NCBI RefSeq assembly: GCF_900106995.1
Contig: NZ_FNOK01000037.1
Coordinates: forward strand, 1-64,000
DNA: 64,000 nt
Origin: Saccharopolyspora shandongensis
GTDB taxonomy: Bacteria; Actinomycetota; Actinomycetes; Mycobacteriales; Pseudonocardiaceae
Direction of reading: 5' to 3'
The position numbers were made by a program, and so were the translations under genes. This document shows positions 45,670 to 54,593 of the stretch, piece by piece (the first letter of the stretch is position 1; each line of letters begins with the position of its first letter). The notes under the pieces were generated by a model that did not search any database, had not been told where the DNA came from, and was given only the letters and a program-made list of their open reading frames with translations.

Positions 45670-46101
45670 TCAGCCCCGGCTGACCAGTTCGGTGAGCAGG
45701 ATCTGGGTCCTGGTGTGCACGACCGCCTTCGTCCGCTGCAGCCGCAGGATGATCTGTTCGAGGTGATCGGAGTCCCGTGCGTGGATCAGCGCCAGGGCGT
45801 CGGCACTGCCCGCCGTGGTCCACGCCCGCGCGATCTCCTCCTGCTCGGTGAGCAGTGCGGTCAGCGCCTCGCGGGTGGTCCCGGCGGCGGCGAAGACGCC
45901 GATCAGGGCTTGCAGTCCCAATCCGAGCCTTCGCTGATCGAGTTGAACCGTGTACCCGCGGATCACACCCGATGCTTCCAGCCGCGCCATGCGACGTTTG
46001 ACAGAGGATGCGGCGAGCCCGGAAACCTCGGCAAGACGTTCCAGCGAGGTTCGGGCATTTCGGCCGAGTTCGCGCAAGATTCTTCGATCTACGTCGTCCA
46101 C
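45670..46101 (-). CDS. Lrp/AsnC-family regulator
   Basis: 143 residues from GTG 46101, which starts exactly at the family's DxxDRRIL motif (VDDVDRRILRELGRNAR). Helix-turn-helix ~17-42 (SLERLAEVSGLAASSVKRRM), then a RAM ligand domain (GVFAAAGTTREALTALL, EIARAWTTAGSADALALIHA). 79 bases separate it from the divergent aminotransferase fusion. Likely an amino-acid-responsive activator of both the fusion gene and the permease. A decayed paralogue lies at 57.0 kb. Confidence 0.9.
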   Translation of the reverse strand: MDDVDRRILRELGRNARTSLERLAEVSGLAASSVKRRMARLEASGVIRGYTVQLDQRRLGLGLQALIGVFAAAGTTREALTALLTEQEEIARAWTTAGSADALALIHARDSDHLEQIILRLQRTKAVVHTRTQILLTELVSRG

Positions 46102-46180
46102 GTCCAGGATTCTTGCATTTCCGGGGGAGGTTGCGGTCGTTTCATCGACATCGGTTCGGACGCGGCTTAGCTTCCGGCGT

Positions 46181-49129
46181 ATGGAGATTCGCCGGAGGAC
46201 CTCATCGGCCGAGATGCTTTCCGCGGTTGCCGTGGACCTGTTCGGGGTGGCTGCGGAAGTCACGCCGTTGCCGGGAGAGCGCCACGCCAACGCGCGGCTG
46301 GACGTAGGCGGCAGACCGCGCTACCTGCTGAAGGTCTACTCGGCGGACACCGGGGAATCCGATCTCGCGCTGCAGAACGCTTTGCTGGTATGGCTTTCCG
46401 ATGCCGGCACGACGACGCTGGCGGCGTCCGGCACCGCCGTGGTGGACGGGAAATCCCGGACCGCGCACCTGCTCGACTGGGTGGACGGCCGCGAGTGGTC
46501 CCAAGCCGGTCCGCCGGAACCGGCGCGGTTCGCGGCCTTGGGTGCGGCGGTCGCGCGGCTGGACCGGGCGCTGGTGGGCTTCGAGCACTCCGAGCTGGAT
46601 CGGGCCTACCGGTGGAACCCGTTGCAGGCGACGGAACTCCTGGCGATGCTGTCGCTGGTCGAGGAGACCGATCGGCCGTTCGTGGCCGCGGCGCTGCAGC
46701 GGTTCGGCGAACTCCTGCCGGATCTGCTGGAGCTCCCGCAGCAGGCGATCCACAACGATGCCAACGAGAATAACGTGATCGTCGCGGACGACGGGTCGAT
46801 CGCCGGGATCATCGACTTGGGCGATGTCGTGCGCGCACCGCGTGTCTGCGGGCTGGCGGTCGCAGTTGCATACGCGCAGCTGGGGGTGTCGGACCCGGTT
46901 TCCGCAGCGTGCCAGGTGGTTTCCGGCTACCACCAGGAATCGCCGCTGACCGCGGCCGAACTCCAGTTGCTGCCCGAGCTGGTCGACGCCCGGCTCGCTA
47001 TGAGCATCACCAACGCCGCCGAACAGCGCGCCGCCGACCCGGACAACCGGTACCTGTCGATCAGCCAGCCCGCGATCCGCGCGCTGATCTCGGACCTAGC
47101 CGCGGAGCCCCGACCGCTGCTGGCCGCGCGATACCGCGATGCCTGCGGCTACCGCGCGGTCGCGGCCGAGCGAAACGTCGTGACCTGGTTGCGGTCGGCC
47201 GCCTGCGATCCGGCGCCGATGCTGCGCACGGATCTGAGCACGGCTGACGTGCACTGCATCGACTGGACGGCGCGGGGACCAGCGGAATTGCAGATGCAGC
47301 ACGGTGCGGATCGGGTTGCAGCGGCCATCGACGCGCAGGTCCGGGCCACCGGCAGCGACATCGCGCTCGGCCGGTACCGGGAGGACCGCCTCGTGTACCG
47401 CTCCGAGGCGTTCGCGGGGCAGCGCGGCCGGCGCAGCGTGCACATGGCGATCGATGTGTTCACCGCCGACGGCGAGCCGGTGTTCGCGCCGCTGGACGGC
47501 GTGGTCACCGCGGTGGACTACCGTCCGGCGGACTGCGACTACGGCGGCGTGCTGCTGCTCGAACACCGCTGCGGGGACGGTACGCCGTTCTGGCTGCTGG
47601 TGGGGCATCTCAGCGAGGCGAGCACGACCGAGCTACGGCCCGGGGACGCCGTCCGGCGGGGCGAGCGGATCGGCTGGACTGGTTGGGCGCCGGAGAACGG
47701 CGGCTGGCCACCGCACATCCACGTGCAGTTGTTCACGACCCTGCTCGGTCGCTCGACCGATCTGCCCGGCGCGGTGCGCCCGGACGAGGTCGACGTGTGG
47801 GAGAGCATCTCGCCGAACCCGAACCTGATCCTGCGCGCGCCGGAGCCCACCGCGGTCGATCCAGTCCGCTCCGCGGCGGACATCGAGGCTCGTCGTCGGA
47901 CGAACCTGTCCACCGCGTTGTCGCTGAGCTACGCTGAGCCGCTGCACATCGTGGCCGGTGAAGGTGCCGAGCTGATCGATGCGGACGGGCGGCGCTACCT
48001 GGATCTGGTCAACAACGTTTGCCACGTGGGGCACTGCCACCCGCGGGTGGTCGAAGCGCTGTCCGCGCAGGCGGCGGTGCTCAACACCAACACCCGGTAC
48101 CTGCACACCGGGATCACCGAGTTCGCCCGGCGGCTGGCGGCCACGTTCCCGGATCCGCTGAACGTGGTGCTGCTCACCAACTCCGGCAGCGAGGCCAACG
48201 ACCTGGCGCTGCGGCTGGCGCGCACCGCCACCAGTCGGGAGCACGCGTTGGTGCTGGACTGGGCCTACCACGGCAACCTGAGCTCGTTGATCGAGATCAG
48301 CCCGTACAAGTTCAACCGCGCCGGTGGCACCGGGCCGGGGGAGCGGGTGCGGATCTGCCCGGTTCCCGACCCGTACCGGGGCGAGTTCGGCGGAGATGGC
48401 CCGCGGTACGCGGCGGAGGTCGAGGCGCAGTGCGCGGAGCTGCCGCCCGCCGCGTTCATCCACGAGTCGATGCCTGGTTGCGCCGGGCAGTTGGAGCTCG
48501 CCGACGGTTACCTCGAAGCCGCCTACGCGGCCGTTCGGGAGGCAGGTGGTCTGTGCATCGCGGACGAGGTGCAGTGCGGGTTCGGCCGGGTCGGCACGCA
48601 CATGTGGGCGTTCGAAGCGCACGGCGTGGTGCCGGACGTCGTCACGCTCGGCAAGCCGATCGGCAACGGCCATCCGATCGGCGCGGTCGTGACGACACCG
48701 CAGGTGGCGCGGCGATTCGTGACCGGCATGGAGTACTTCAACACGTTCGCGGGCAATCCCGTTTCCTGCGCTGTGGGCCTGGCGGTGCTGGATGCGGTGG
48801 AGGACGAGCGGTTAATGGCGAACGCGGCGACCGTCGGCGCGCACTTCAAGGACAGGCTGTCGGCCTTGGCGGCGCACCACGAGGTAATCGGGGACGTGCG
48901 CGGGCGCGGGCTGTTCCTCGGCGTCGAGCTGGTTTCCGATCGACGGCGCAAGGAACCGGACGCCGCGGCGGCGCGGCGGGTCGTGGAGGAGGCCAAGCGG
49001 GAGGGCGTGCTGCTGTCCACCGACGGGCCCGCGGACAACGTCCTGAAGATCAAACCGCCTGTGGTGTTGACCGTGGACCAAGCAGATCGCGCGGTGGCTG
49101 TGCTCGACCGCGCGTTCCGGGAGGGGTGA
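46181..49129 (+). CDS. Three-domain fusion: APH/hydroxylysine kinase-like, M23 peptidase-like, class III aminotransferase (phospholyase-like)
   Basis: 982 residues from ATG 46181. Residues ~15-300: aminoglycoside phosphotransferase fold with Brenner motif (His191, Asp193, Asn198 in HNDANENN) and metal Asp212 in IIDLGD. Residues ~400-545: LytM/M23 domain with both zinc motifs (His421-x3-Asp425; His512-x-His514). Residues ~575-982: PLP fold-type I with NSGSEANDLALR and Lys825 in TLGKPIGNG. The kinase resembles hydroxylysine kinases, and the PLP part resembles ethanolamine-phosphate/phosphohydroxylysine phospholyases. Inferred job: phosphorylate an amino alcohol and eliminate phosphate and ammonia. 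The role of the M23 domain is unknown. Lrp and APC permease genes are divergent. Confidence 0.88.
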   Translation: MEIRRRTSSAEMLSAVAVDLFGVAAEVTPLPGERHANARLDVGGRPRYLLKVYSADTGESDLALQNALLVWLSDAGTTTLAASGTAVVDGKSRTAHLLDWVDGREWSQAGPPEPARFAALGAAVARLDRALVGFEHSELDRAYRWNPLQATELLAMLSLVEETDRPFVAAALQRFGELLPDLLELPQQAIHNDANENNVIVADDGSIAGIIDLGDVVRAPRVCGLAVAVAYAQLGVSDPVSAACQVVSGYHQESPLTAAELQLLPELVDARLAMSITNAAEQRAADPDNRYLSISQPAIRALISDLAAEPRPLLAARYRDACGYRAVAAERNVVTWLRSAACDPAPMLRTDLSTADVHCIDWTARGPAELQMQHGADRVAAAIDAQVRATGSDIALGRYREDRLVYRSEAFAGQRGRRSVHMAIDVFTADGEPVFAPLDGVVTAVDYRPADCDYGGVLLLEHRCGDGTPFWLLVGHLSEASTTELRPGDAVRRGERIGWTGWAPENGGWPPHIHVQLFTTLLGRSTDLPGAVRPDEVDVWESISPNPNLILRAPEPTAVDPVRSAADIEARRRTNLSTALSLSYAEPLHIVAGEGAELIDADGRRYLDLVNNVCHVGHCHPRVVEALSAQAAVLNTNTRYLHTGITEFARRLAATFPDPLNVVLLTNSGSEANDLALRLARTATSREHALVLDWAYHGNLSSLIEISPYKFNRAGGTGPGERVRICPVPDPYRGEFGGDGPRYAAEVEAQCAELPPAAFIHESMPGCAGQLELADGYLEAAYAAVREAGGLCIADEVQCGFGRVGTHMWAFEAHGVVPDVVTLGKPIGNGHPIGAVVTTPQVARRFVTGMEYFNTFAGNPVSCAVGLAVLDAVEDERLMANAATVGAHFKDRLSALAAHHEVIGDVRGRGLFLGVELVSDRRRKEPDAAAARRVVEEAKREGVLLSTDGPADNVLKIKPPVVLTVDQADRAVAVLDRAFREG

Positions 49130-49365
49130 AACCCCGGTGCCACTTGGGCTGATCAAGACGCGGCAATTCCCCAGCAATCCAACTTGGACACTTCCCGACC
49201 CGCCAGGAATCCGATTCGGACATTCCGTTGGCCTCAGTAGACCGGGGGAACGGTCGGATGTCGCAACAGGACAATGTGATCTGGGAAGATGTGGGAGATC
49301 AGCACCATTTGACGATAACCGACGCAGAGCGCCTGTGCCGCTTGCTGTAACTGCTTCGAACGAAC

Positions 49366-49407
49366 CTGCGCTGACCTGCGAAGTCGTGTTTTCGCAGGTC
49401 AGCGCAG
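49366..49407. terminator. 16-bp perfect hairpin between convergent genes
   Basis: Arms 49366-49381 and 49392-49407 are perfect complements; the loop and 3' side contain TTT. It lies 71 bases beyond the minus-strand GH63 stop and 237 after the aminotransferase fusion. Acts most likely for the minus-strand galactoside operon. The remaining 49130-49365 holds nothing recognisable. Confidence 0.75.
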
Positions 49408-49477
49408 TGCTGTGAACAACGAGATTCGTGCTGTCCACATTGGACAACATCTGCCAGGTGCGTTCCCGCTGGGGCGG

Positions 49478-51664
49478 CTACCGCAGCGTCGACTTCGCCA
49501 GCACCAGCAGCACCGACGCCGACCAGCTGAAGTTGCTGGAGTTCAGCCGGGTCCCGACGAGCGGGTCGTAGTTCTCCCCGATCGGCTCGTCGCCGAGGAG
49601 CCCGTCGGCCCGCCGGACCAGCGCGGTCGCGGCCCGCGTCGCGTCCGGCCGGTAGCCGTAGTCGGTCAGCCCGCTGATGGCGAAGTACGTCTGGTCCAGC
49701 CAGTTCGGTCCGCGCCAGTAGGCAGTCTGGTCGAACCCGGGTGCCGACACCGAGACCGTCGGGAACGGCAGGTAGGTGCCGAACGCGTGCGGGTCGAACA
49801 GCGCCCGCCGCACGCCTTCCGCCTGCGGCGGTGACGCCACGCCCGCCCACAGCGGTATCGCCCCCTCGATGCCCATGCCGCGCTCCGCCAGTGGCCGCTT
49901 CGTCGCGACGTCCACGTCGTAGTAGTAGCCGCTGGCCGGGTCGAAGGCGTGCTCGCGCAGCCAGGCCGCGACGCGCTCGGACTGCGCGCCGAACCGCACC
50001 GCGTCCGCCGGCCTGCCCAGCGCCGCCGCGATCCGGGCCAGGTACCGCTCGTCGGCGGCGAGGTAAGCGTTGAGGTCGACGGACTCCTGGTCCAACGAGT
50101 ACCCGATCACCCGGCCGGTCGGGTCGGTGTTGGTCAGCACCCCGGAGCGGTCGAACCGGGGCGCGTTGTCCATCCCGCTCTCCCACGCGGCGGCCTGCCG
50201 GATGTCGGCGGGCGTGGCGTTCTGCGGGTCCGCAGTGGCCCCGTACTCGGCGATGCCGTTGCGGTCGTGGTCGCGGGTGCGGTACCACCAGTCGTGGAAG
50301 GCCACGAGCTTCGGGTACATGTCGGCCAGGAAGCGCAGGTCGCCGTTGCGCTGGAAGACCTCCCAGACGGCCCACCCCGCCAGCGGCGGTTTGCTGTTGC
50401 GCTCGTTCCAGTTCCCGCCGCCCTGCGTGGGATCGTTGTAGAAGACGCAGTCCGGGACCATGCCCGCGTCCTGCGGGCGCGCCGAGCCCGCAGTGAGCTG
50501 GTGGTCGAAGGCCGACCGGATGGTGGACTCGGCCAGCGCCGGGTCGAACTGGGCGACCCCGACCGCCGTCTTCCACGAGTCCCAGGCCCAGAAACCACCG
50601 GCGAACCACTTGTAGGTCAGCGACGGCGTGATCCCGTCCGAGGCCAGTTCCCCGGCCGGGCTGCGCCAGTTGGTGACGAGCGTTTGCACGCTCTTCACCG
50701 CCAGCCCGGCGTACTCGGCAGGCACCCCGGACAGCGCCGAGCCGAGGTAGCGCCGCCAGCGCTGCCGGACCTCGTCCGCGGCCTGGTGCGGCTGGTGCAG
50801 CGCCCGGTCGACCACCGGATTCTGGGCGGTCCGCTCCGCGGCGGTGAAGGTGTAGGTTTCGGTCCAGGCCAGGTCGCGGGTGCCGCCGGCGGGTAGTGCC
50901 AGCGGGGTGCGCAGCACGGTCGAGTAGGAGCTGCCGGTGACGGTCGTGGTCACCGGTTCGGCGTGGCGCACCTCGAATCGTTCCGCACCGCTGGTCATGA
51001 AGTTCCAGGTGTCCCGGACCCGGGCGAAGTCGACGGCGACCCCGCGGCCGGTCGCGGCCAGCGCGAGCGCGTCGCGCACCGGGGTCCTGGCCGGGGTGAG
51101 CAGGCTGCCGTCCCAACCGACCTCCAGCCGGCGCGGCCGGTCGCTCCGAAGCCGGGCTTGCACCAGCGCGGTGCGGTTGCCGGTGAACTGCAGCCGAAGC
51201 GTCAGGTGCACGCCGTCGACGTCGTAGCTCTGCTCCAGCGCGCCGGGGTAGGAGACCAGCCGGGGGTGCGGGTCGGCGCCGAGGTCGACCGGCTGGCCGG
51301 TGTCGGCGTCGCGCAGCCGGATGCGGGTGAACTCGCTGCTCAGGTACCAGGGGTATTCCTGGGCGAGGTACAGCGGACCGGTGAACCCTCCGGCGAGTCG
51401 GCGGTCGCCAGGCGTGGGCAGACCGTAGCCGTGCCAGGCGCCGGCGTCGGAGAAGGCGTTCAGCGGGTTGAACTCGGGTGGCTCGGCACTGGTGGGGGTG
51501 CCGTGCAGGTCCAGCACGTCCGGCCAGGCGCTCGGTTCGGCCGAGGGCGGGGCCGGTGGCCCGCCCCGGTCGGCCGCGGTCGACGCGGCCACGTCGGCGG
51601 TCACCAGTCCGGTGCTGAGCAGCACCGCACCGGCCAGGCAGGCCAATCTCCGGACGACGCTCAT
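49478..51664 (-). CDS. Secreted GH63-like (YgjK-type) glucosidase/galactosidase
   Basis: 728 residues. ATG 51664 overlaps the GH42 stop by 4 bases. Signal peptide 1-28. N-terminal beta domain (~40-300), then the (alpha/alpha)6 barrel with WFAGGFWAWDSWKT, ESGMDNAPRFD and, near the end, GENYDPLVG and SNFSWSAS. These are the signatures of YgjK/mannosyl-oligosaccharide glucosidase-like GH63 enzymes; the Asp in SGMD and the Glu in GENYD are the expected acid and base. Inverting hydrolysis of an alpha-linked oligosaccharide outside the cell is inferred. Last gene of operon 2. Confidence 0.88.
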   Translation of the reverse strand: MSVVRRLACLAGAVLLSTGLVTADVAASTAADRGGPPAPPSAEPSAWPDVLDLHGTPTSAEPPEFNPLNAFSDAGAWHGYGLPTPGDRRLAGGFTGPLYLAQEYPWYLSSEFTRIRLRDADTGQPVDLGADPHPRLVSYPGALEQSYDVDGVHLTLRLQFTGNRTALVQARLRSDRPRRLEVGWDGSLLTPARTPVRDALALAATGRGVAVDFARVRDTWNFMTSGAERFEVRHAEPVTTTVTGSSYSTVLRTPLALPAGGTRDLAWTETYTFTAAERTAQNPVVDRALHQPHQAADEVRQRWRRYLGSALSGVPAEYAGLAVKSVQTLVTNWRSPAGELASDGITPSLTYKWFAGGFWAWDSWKTAVGVAQFDPALAESTIRSAFDHQLTAGSARPQDAGMVPDCVFYNDPTQGGGNWNERNSKPPLAGWAVWEVFQRNGDLRFLADMYPKLVAFHDWWYRTRDHDRNGIAEYGATADPQNATPADIRQAAAWESGMDNAPRFDRSGVLTNTDPTGRVIGYSLDQESVDLNAYLAADERYLARIAAALGRPADAVRFGAQSERVAAWLREHAFDPASGYYYDVDVATKRPLAERGMGIEGAIPLWAGVASPPQAEGVRRALFDPHAFGTYLPFPTVSVSAPGFDQTAYWRGPNWLDQTYFAISGLTDYGYRPDATRAATALVRRADGLLGDEPIGENYDPLVGTRLNSSNFSWSASVLLVLAKSTLR

Positions 51665-53742
51665 ATCCGCCTCTCTCCCGTCCCGGCGCCTGGTCGGTCG
51701 ACCGCACCGTCCGTCCGCAGTGGACTGTCCGATCCCGTCCGCAGTGGACGGCGCAGCACCGCCGCGCCTCGGGCGGGCAGCTCGATCTCGGTTCCGGACG
51801 GCCGCCCGGTCAGCAGGTCCACCCCGGCCGGGAACAGCTGTCCGACCGCCACCGGCTCGACGTTGTGGTTGAGCAGGAACAGGTATTCGGCGTCGGTGCC
51901 GATTCGGCGGACCGCCTCCACCCCGCTCGGCGTCTCCCCGTGGGTGACGCCGGCAGCGCCGAGGCAGTCAGCGAGAAGGGTGTCCAGCCCGCCGGAGTTC
52001 AGGCTGCAGCCGACGTACCAGGCGGTCCCGCCGCCCCGGTGGTTCCGGGTGATCGCGGGTACGCCGGCCAGCTCGCCGTCGGCGTACCGGGCGACGGGGG
52101 CCGCAGTGCGCACTTCGACCCACTCCGCCCAGGTCGTGGCGTGCCGGTAGCGGTCCTGGTCGTCGTCGGCGGCCAGCCGGGCGACCGCCCCGTCGGCCAG
52201 CGGCCACCACTCGTCGACGGCCACCCCGAGCAGGTCGCCGAGCGGTCCGGGTGCCCCGCCGGGGTGCACCCGGTCGTCCCGGTCCACCACGCCGCTGAAC
52301 GGCCCCACCACGAGGTGCCCGCCGCCGTCGACGTACCGGGTCAGCCAATGCGCGGTGTCCGGCTCGCACAGGTACAGGTTCGGTGCCAGCAACAGCCGCA
52401 CCCCGGTCAGGTCCGCGCCGGGCGGCACGAACCGCACCGGCAGGTTCCGCGCGTACAGCGGCTCGTACCAGGCGCGCACGATGTCCAGCCACCGCATCCG
52501 GCTGCTGGGGTGCTCGTCCAGTTCCAGCGCCCACCAGTTGTGCCAGTCCAGCACCACCGCCACCTCGGCCGGCACCCTGCTGTCGGCCACCTCGGCGAGC
52601 CGTCGCAGGTCCGCCCCGAGCCGAGTCGTGCGGGCCCAGCCCTGGCTCGCCGTCCCGCGGTGCGGCAGGAGGGCGCTGTGGAACTTCTCCGCACCCGCGA
52701 CGGACGCCCGCCACTGGAAGAACAGCACGCCGTCCGAGCCCCGGGCCACCGTTTGCAGGCTCCACAACCGGGACAGGTCGGCTGACTTCGGCACGTTGAC
52801 AGGCCGCCAGCTGACCGCGGACGCCGCGTGCTCCATCAGCAGCCAGGGGGCGCCGTGCCGCAGCGAGCGCATCAGGTCGTAGTTCATCGCCGCGTGGACG
52901 TGCGCTTGCGGGTCGGCCGGATCGGGGTAGGCGTCGTCGGAGACCACGTCCTCCTCGGCGGCCATCGCCCAGTAGTCGAGGCTGCGGAACATGCTCATGA
53001 AGTTCGTCGTCACCGGAACCGCCCCGGAGTACCGGTCCAGCACGGACTTCTCCGCCCGGTAGCACTCCAGCAGCGCGTCCGAGCTGAACCGCTGCCAGTC
53101 CAGCTGCTGGGTCGGATTCCTCGGGCCGGGCGCGGTGCGCGGCGGCTCGATGTGCGACCAGTCGGAGTAGTGCTGGCTCCAGAAGGCCGTGCCCCACGCC
53201 GCGTTCAACGCGTCCACGGTGCGGTACCGGCGGCGCAGCCAGGACCGGAAGTCCGCGGCGGAGACCGGGCAGAAGCACTCGGTCACGTGGTCGCCGTACT
53301 CGTTGTGGATGTGCCACATCGCCACCGCGGGGTGGTCGTGGTAGCGCTCCGCCAGCCGCTCGACGAGGCGTGCGGCGGCCTGGCGGAACACCGGTGAGCT
53401 CGGGCAGTAGTGCTGGCGGCTGCCGAACTCCAGGCGGACGCCGTCCGCGGTCACCGGCAGCACCTCCGGGTAGCGGCGGACCAGCCACGCCGGGGGAGAC
53501 GCGGTCGCCGTCGCCAGGTCGACCGCGATGCCGTGCTCGTGCAGCACGTTCAGCAGCCGGTCCAGCCAGTCGAACGCGTAGGACCCCTCGGCCGGTTCCA
53601 GCCGGGACCAGCCGAACACGCCGACGGTCACCAGGTTGACGCCGGCCTGGCGCATCAGCGCGGCGTCCTCCGACCACGTCTCCTCCGGCCACTGCTCGGC
53701 GTTGTAGTCGCCGCCGAACAGCAGCCCGGGAACCCTCGTCAT
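51661..53742 (-). CDS. Beta-galactosidase, GH42
   Basis: 693 residues from ATG 53742 (an in-frame GTG at 53748 overlaps the permease stop as GTGA and is possible). TIM barrel with FGGDYNAEQWPEE start, HIHNEYG with acid/base Glu148, and LLMEHA with nucleophile Glu304. Cys113, Cys156 and Cys158 match the zinc-binding cysteines of GH42. Trimerisation and C-terminal beta domains follow. No signal peptide: hydrolyses imported beta-galactosides or galacto-oligosaccharides. Coupled to both neighbours. Confidence 0.94.
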   Translation of the reverse strand: MTRVPGLLFGGDYNAEQWPEETWSEDAALMRQAGVNLVTVGVFGWSRLEPAEGSYAFDWLDRLLNVLHEHGIAVDLATATASPPAWLVRRYPEVLPVTADGVRLEFGSRQHYCPSSPVFRQAAARLVERLAERYHDHPAVAMWHIHNEYGDHVTECFCPVSAADFRSWLRRRYRTVDALNAAWGTAFWSQHYSDWSHIEPPRTAPGPRNPTQQLDWQRFSSDALLECYRAEKSVLDRYSGAVPVTTNFMSMFRSLDYWAMAAEEDVVSDDAYPDPADPQAHVHAAMNYDLMRSLRHGAPWLLMEHAASAVSWRPVNVPKSADLSRLWSLQTVARGSDGVLFFQWRASVAGAEKFHSALLPHRGTASQGWARTTRLGADLRRLAEVADSRVPAEVAVVLDWHNWWALELDEHPSSRMRWLDIVRAWYEPLYARNLPVRFVPPGADLTGVRLLLAPNLYLCEPDTAHWLTRYVDGGGHLVVGPFSGVVDRDDRVHPGGAPGPLGDLLGVAVDEWWPLADGAVARLAADDDQDRYRHATTWAEWVEVRTAAPVARYADGELAGVPAITRNHRGGGTAWYVGCSLNSGGLDTLLADCLGAAGVTHGETPSGVEAVRRIGTDAEYLFLLNHNVEPVAVGQLFPAGVDLLTGRPSGTEIELPARGAAVLRRPLRTGSDSPLRTDGAVDRPGAGTGERRI

Positions 53743-53744
53743 GC

Positions 53745-54593
53745 TCACTGCTTCACCGCCCCACCGAGAAGTCCGGACACGAACTGCCGCTGGAATGCCA
53801 CGAACACGACGACGAGCGGCAACGTCGCCAGGAAGGAACCGAGCATCAGCCCGGCGTAGTCCACGCGGGTCAGCCCGATCATGGTGTTCAGCGCGACCGG
53901 AATCGTCCGCATGTCCGGGGTCTGCAACACCAGCAGCGGCCAGATGAAGGCGTTCCACTGGGTCATGAAGGTGTAGATGGCCAGGGCGCCCAGCTGCGGT
54001 CGGGACACCGGCAGCACGATCCGGTAGAAGATGCGCAGGTCGCCGGCGCCGTCCAGGCGGGCGGACTCGATCAGCTCGTCCGGGAAGTCCACGAAGGACT
54101 GCCGCATCAGGAAGATGCCGAACGCGTTGGCCAGGAACGGCAGGATGGCCGCCTGGTAGCTGTTGATCCAGCCGACGCTGGCCATCATCTGGAACAGCGG
54201 GACGAGCAGCACCTGGGCCGGGATCATGATGGTGACCAGCAGCACGCCGAGCAGGATCCGGCGCCCGCGGAAGCGGTACTTCGCCAGGCCGTACCCGCAC
54301 AGCGCGCTCACCGCGGAACTACCGATGGTGTAGATCGTCGCGATCAGCACGCTGTTGACCACGGCCTGCCCGAACCCGGCCTCGTCCTGCAACGCGCGCA
54401 GGTTGGCCATGATCTGGTCGCTGGGCAGGAACGGCGGCGGCGACTCGAACAGCTCCGCGGTGGTGTGCGTGGCGGCCACCGCCATCCAGTAGAACGGGAA
54501 GATGCTGACCACCGCACCCACCGCCAGCAGCGCGTAGAGCGCGGCCCTGACCAGCAGCCGACCCGGTGTCCGTCGTTTTGCCGTTCCGGTCAC
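53745..54593 (-). CDS. Sugar ABC transporter permease (MalG type)
   Basis: 282 residues from GTG 54593, which shares one base with the upstream TAG; GGAGG precedes it. Six helices, IFPFYWMAVAATHTTAELF after the first, and EAA loop ELIESARLDGAGDLRIFYRI. Same family as the 5.1-kb permease, suggesting the two importers are related. Confidence 0.93.
   Translation of the reverse strand: MTGTAKRRTPGRLLVRAALYALLAVGAVVSIFPFYWMAVAATHTTAELFESPPPFLPSDQIMANLRALQDEAGFGQAVVNSVLIATIYTIGSSAVSALCGYGLAKYRFRGRRILLGVLLVTIMIPAQVLLVPLFQMMASVGWINSYQAAILPFLANAFGIFLMRQSFVDFPDELIESARLDGAGDLRIFYRIVLPVSRPQLGALAIYTFMTQWNAFIWPLLVLQTPDMRTIPVALNTMIGLTRVDYAGLMLGSFLATLPLVVVFVAFQRQFVSGLLGGAVKQ

Noticed and set aside
49299..51707. 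802-codon frame overlapping the GH63 gene
   Set aside because: Arg-rich shadow of the 49478-51664 gene without signal peptide or GH motifs.
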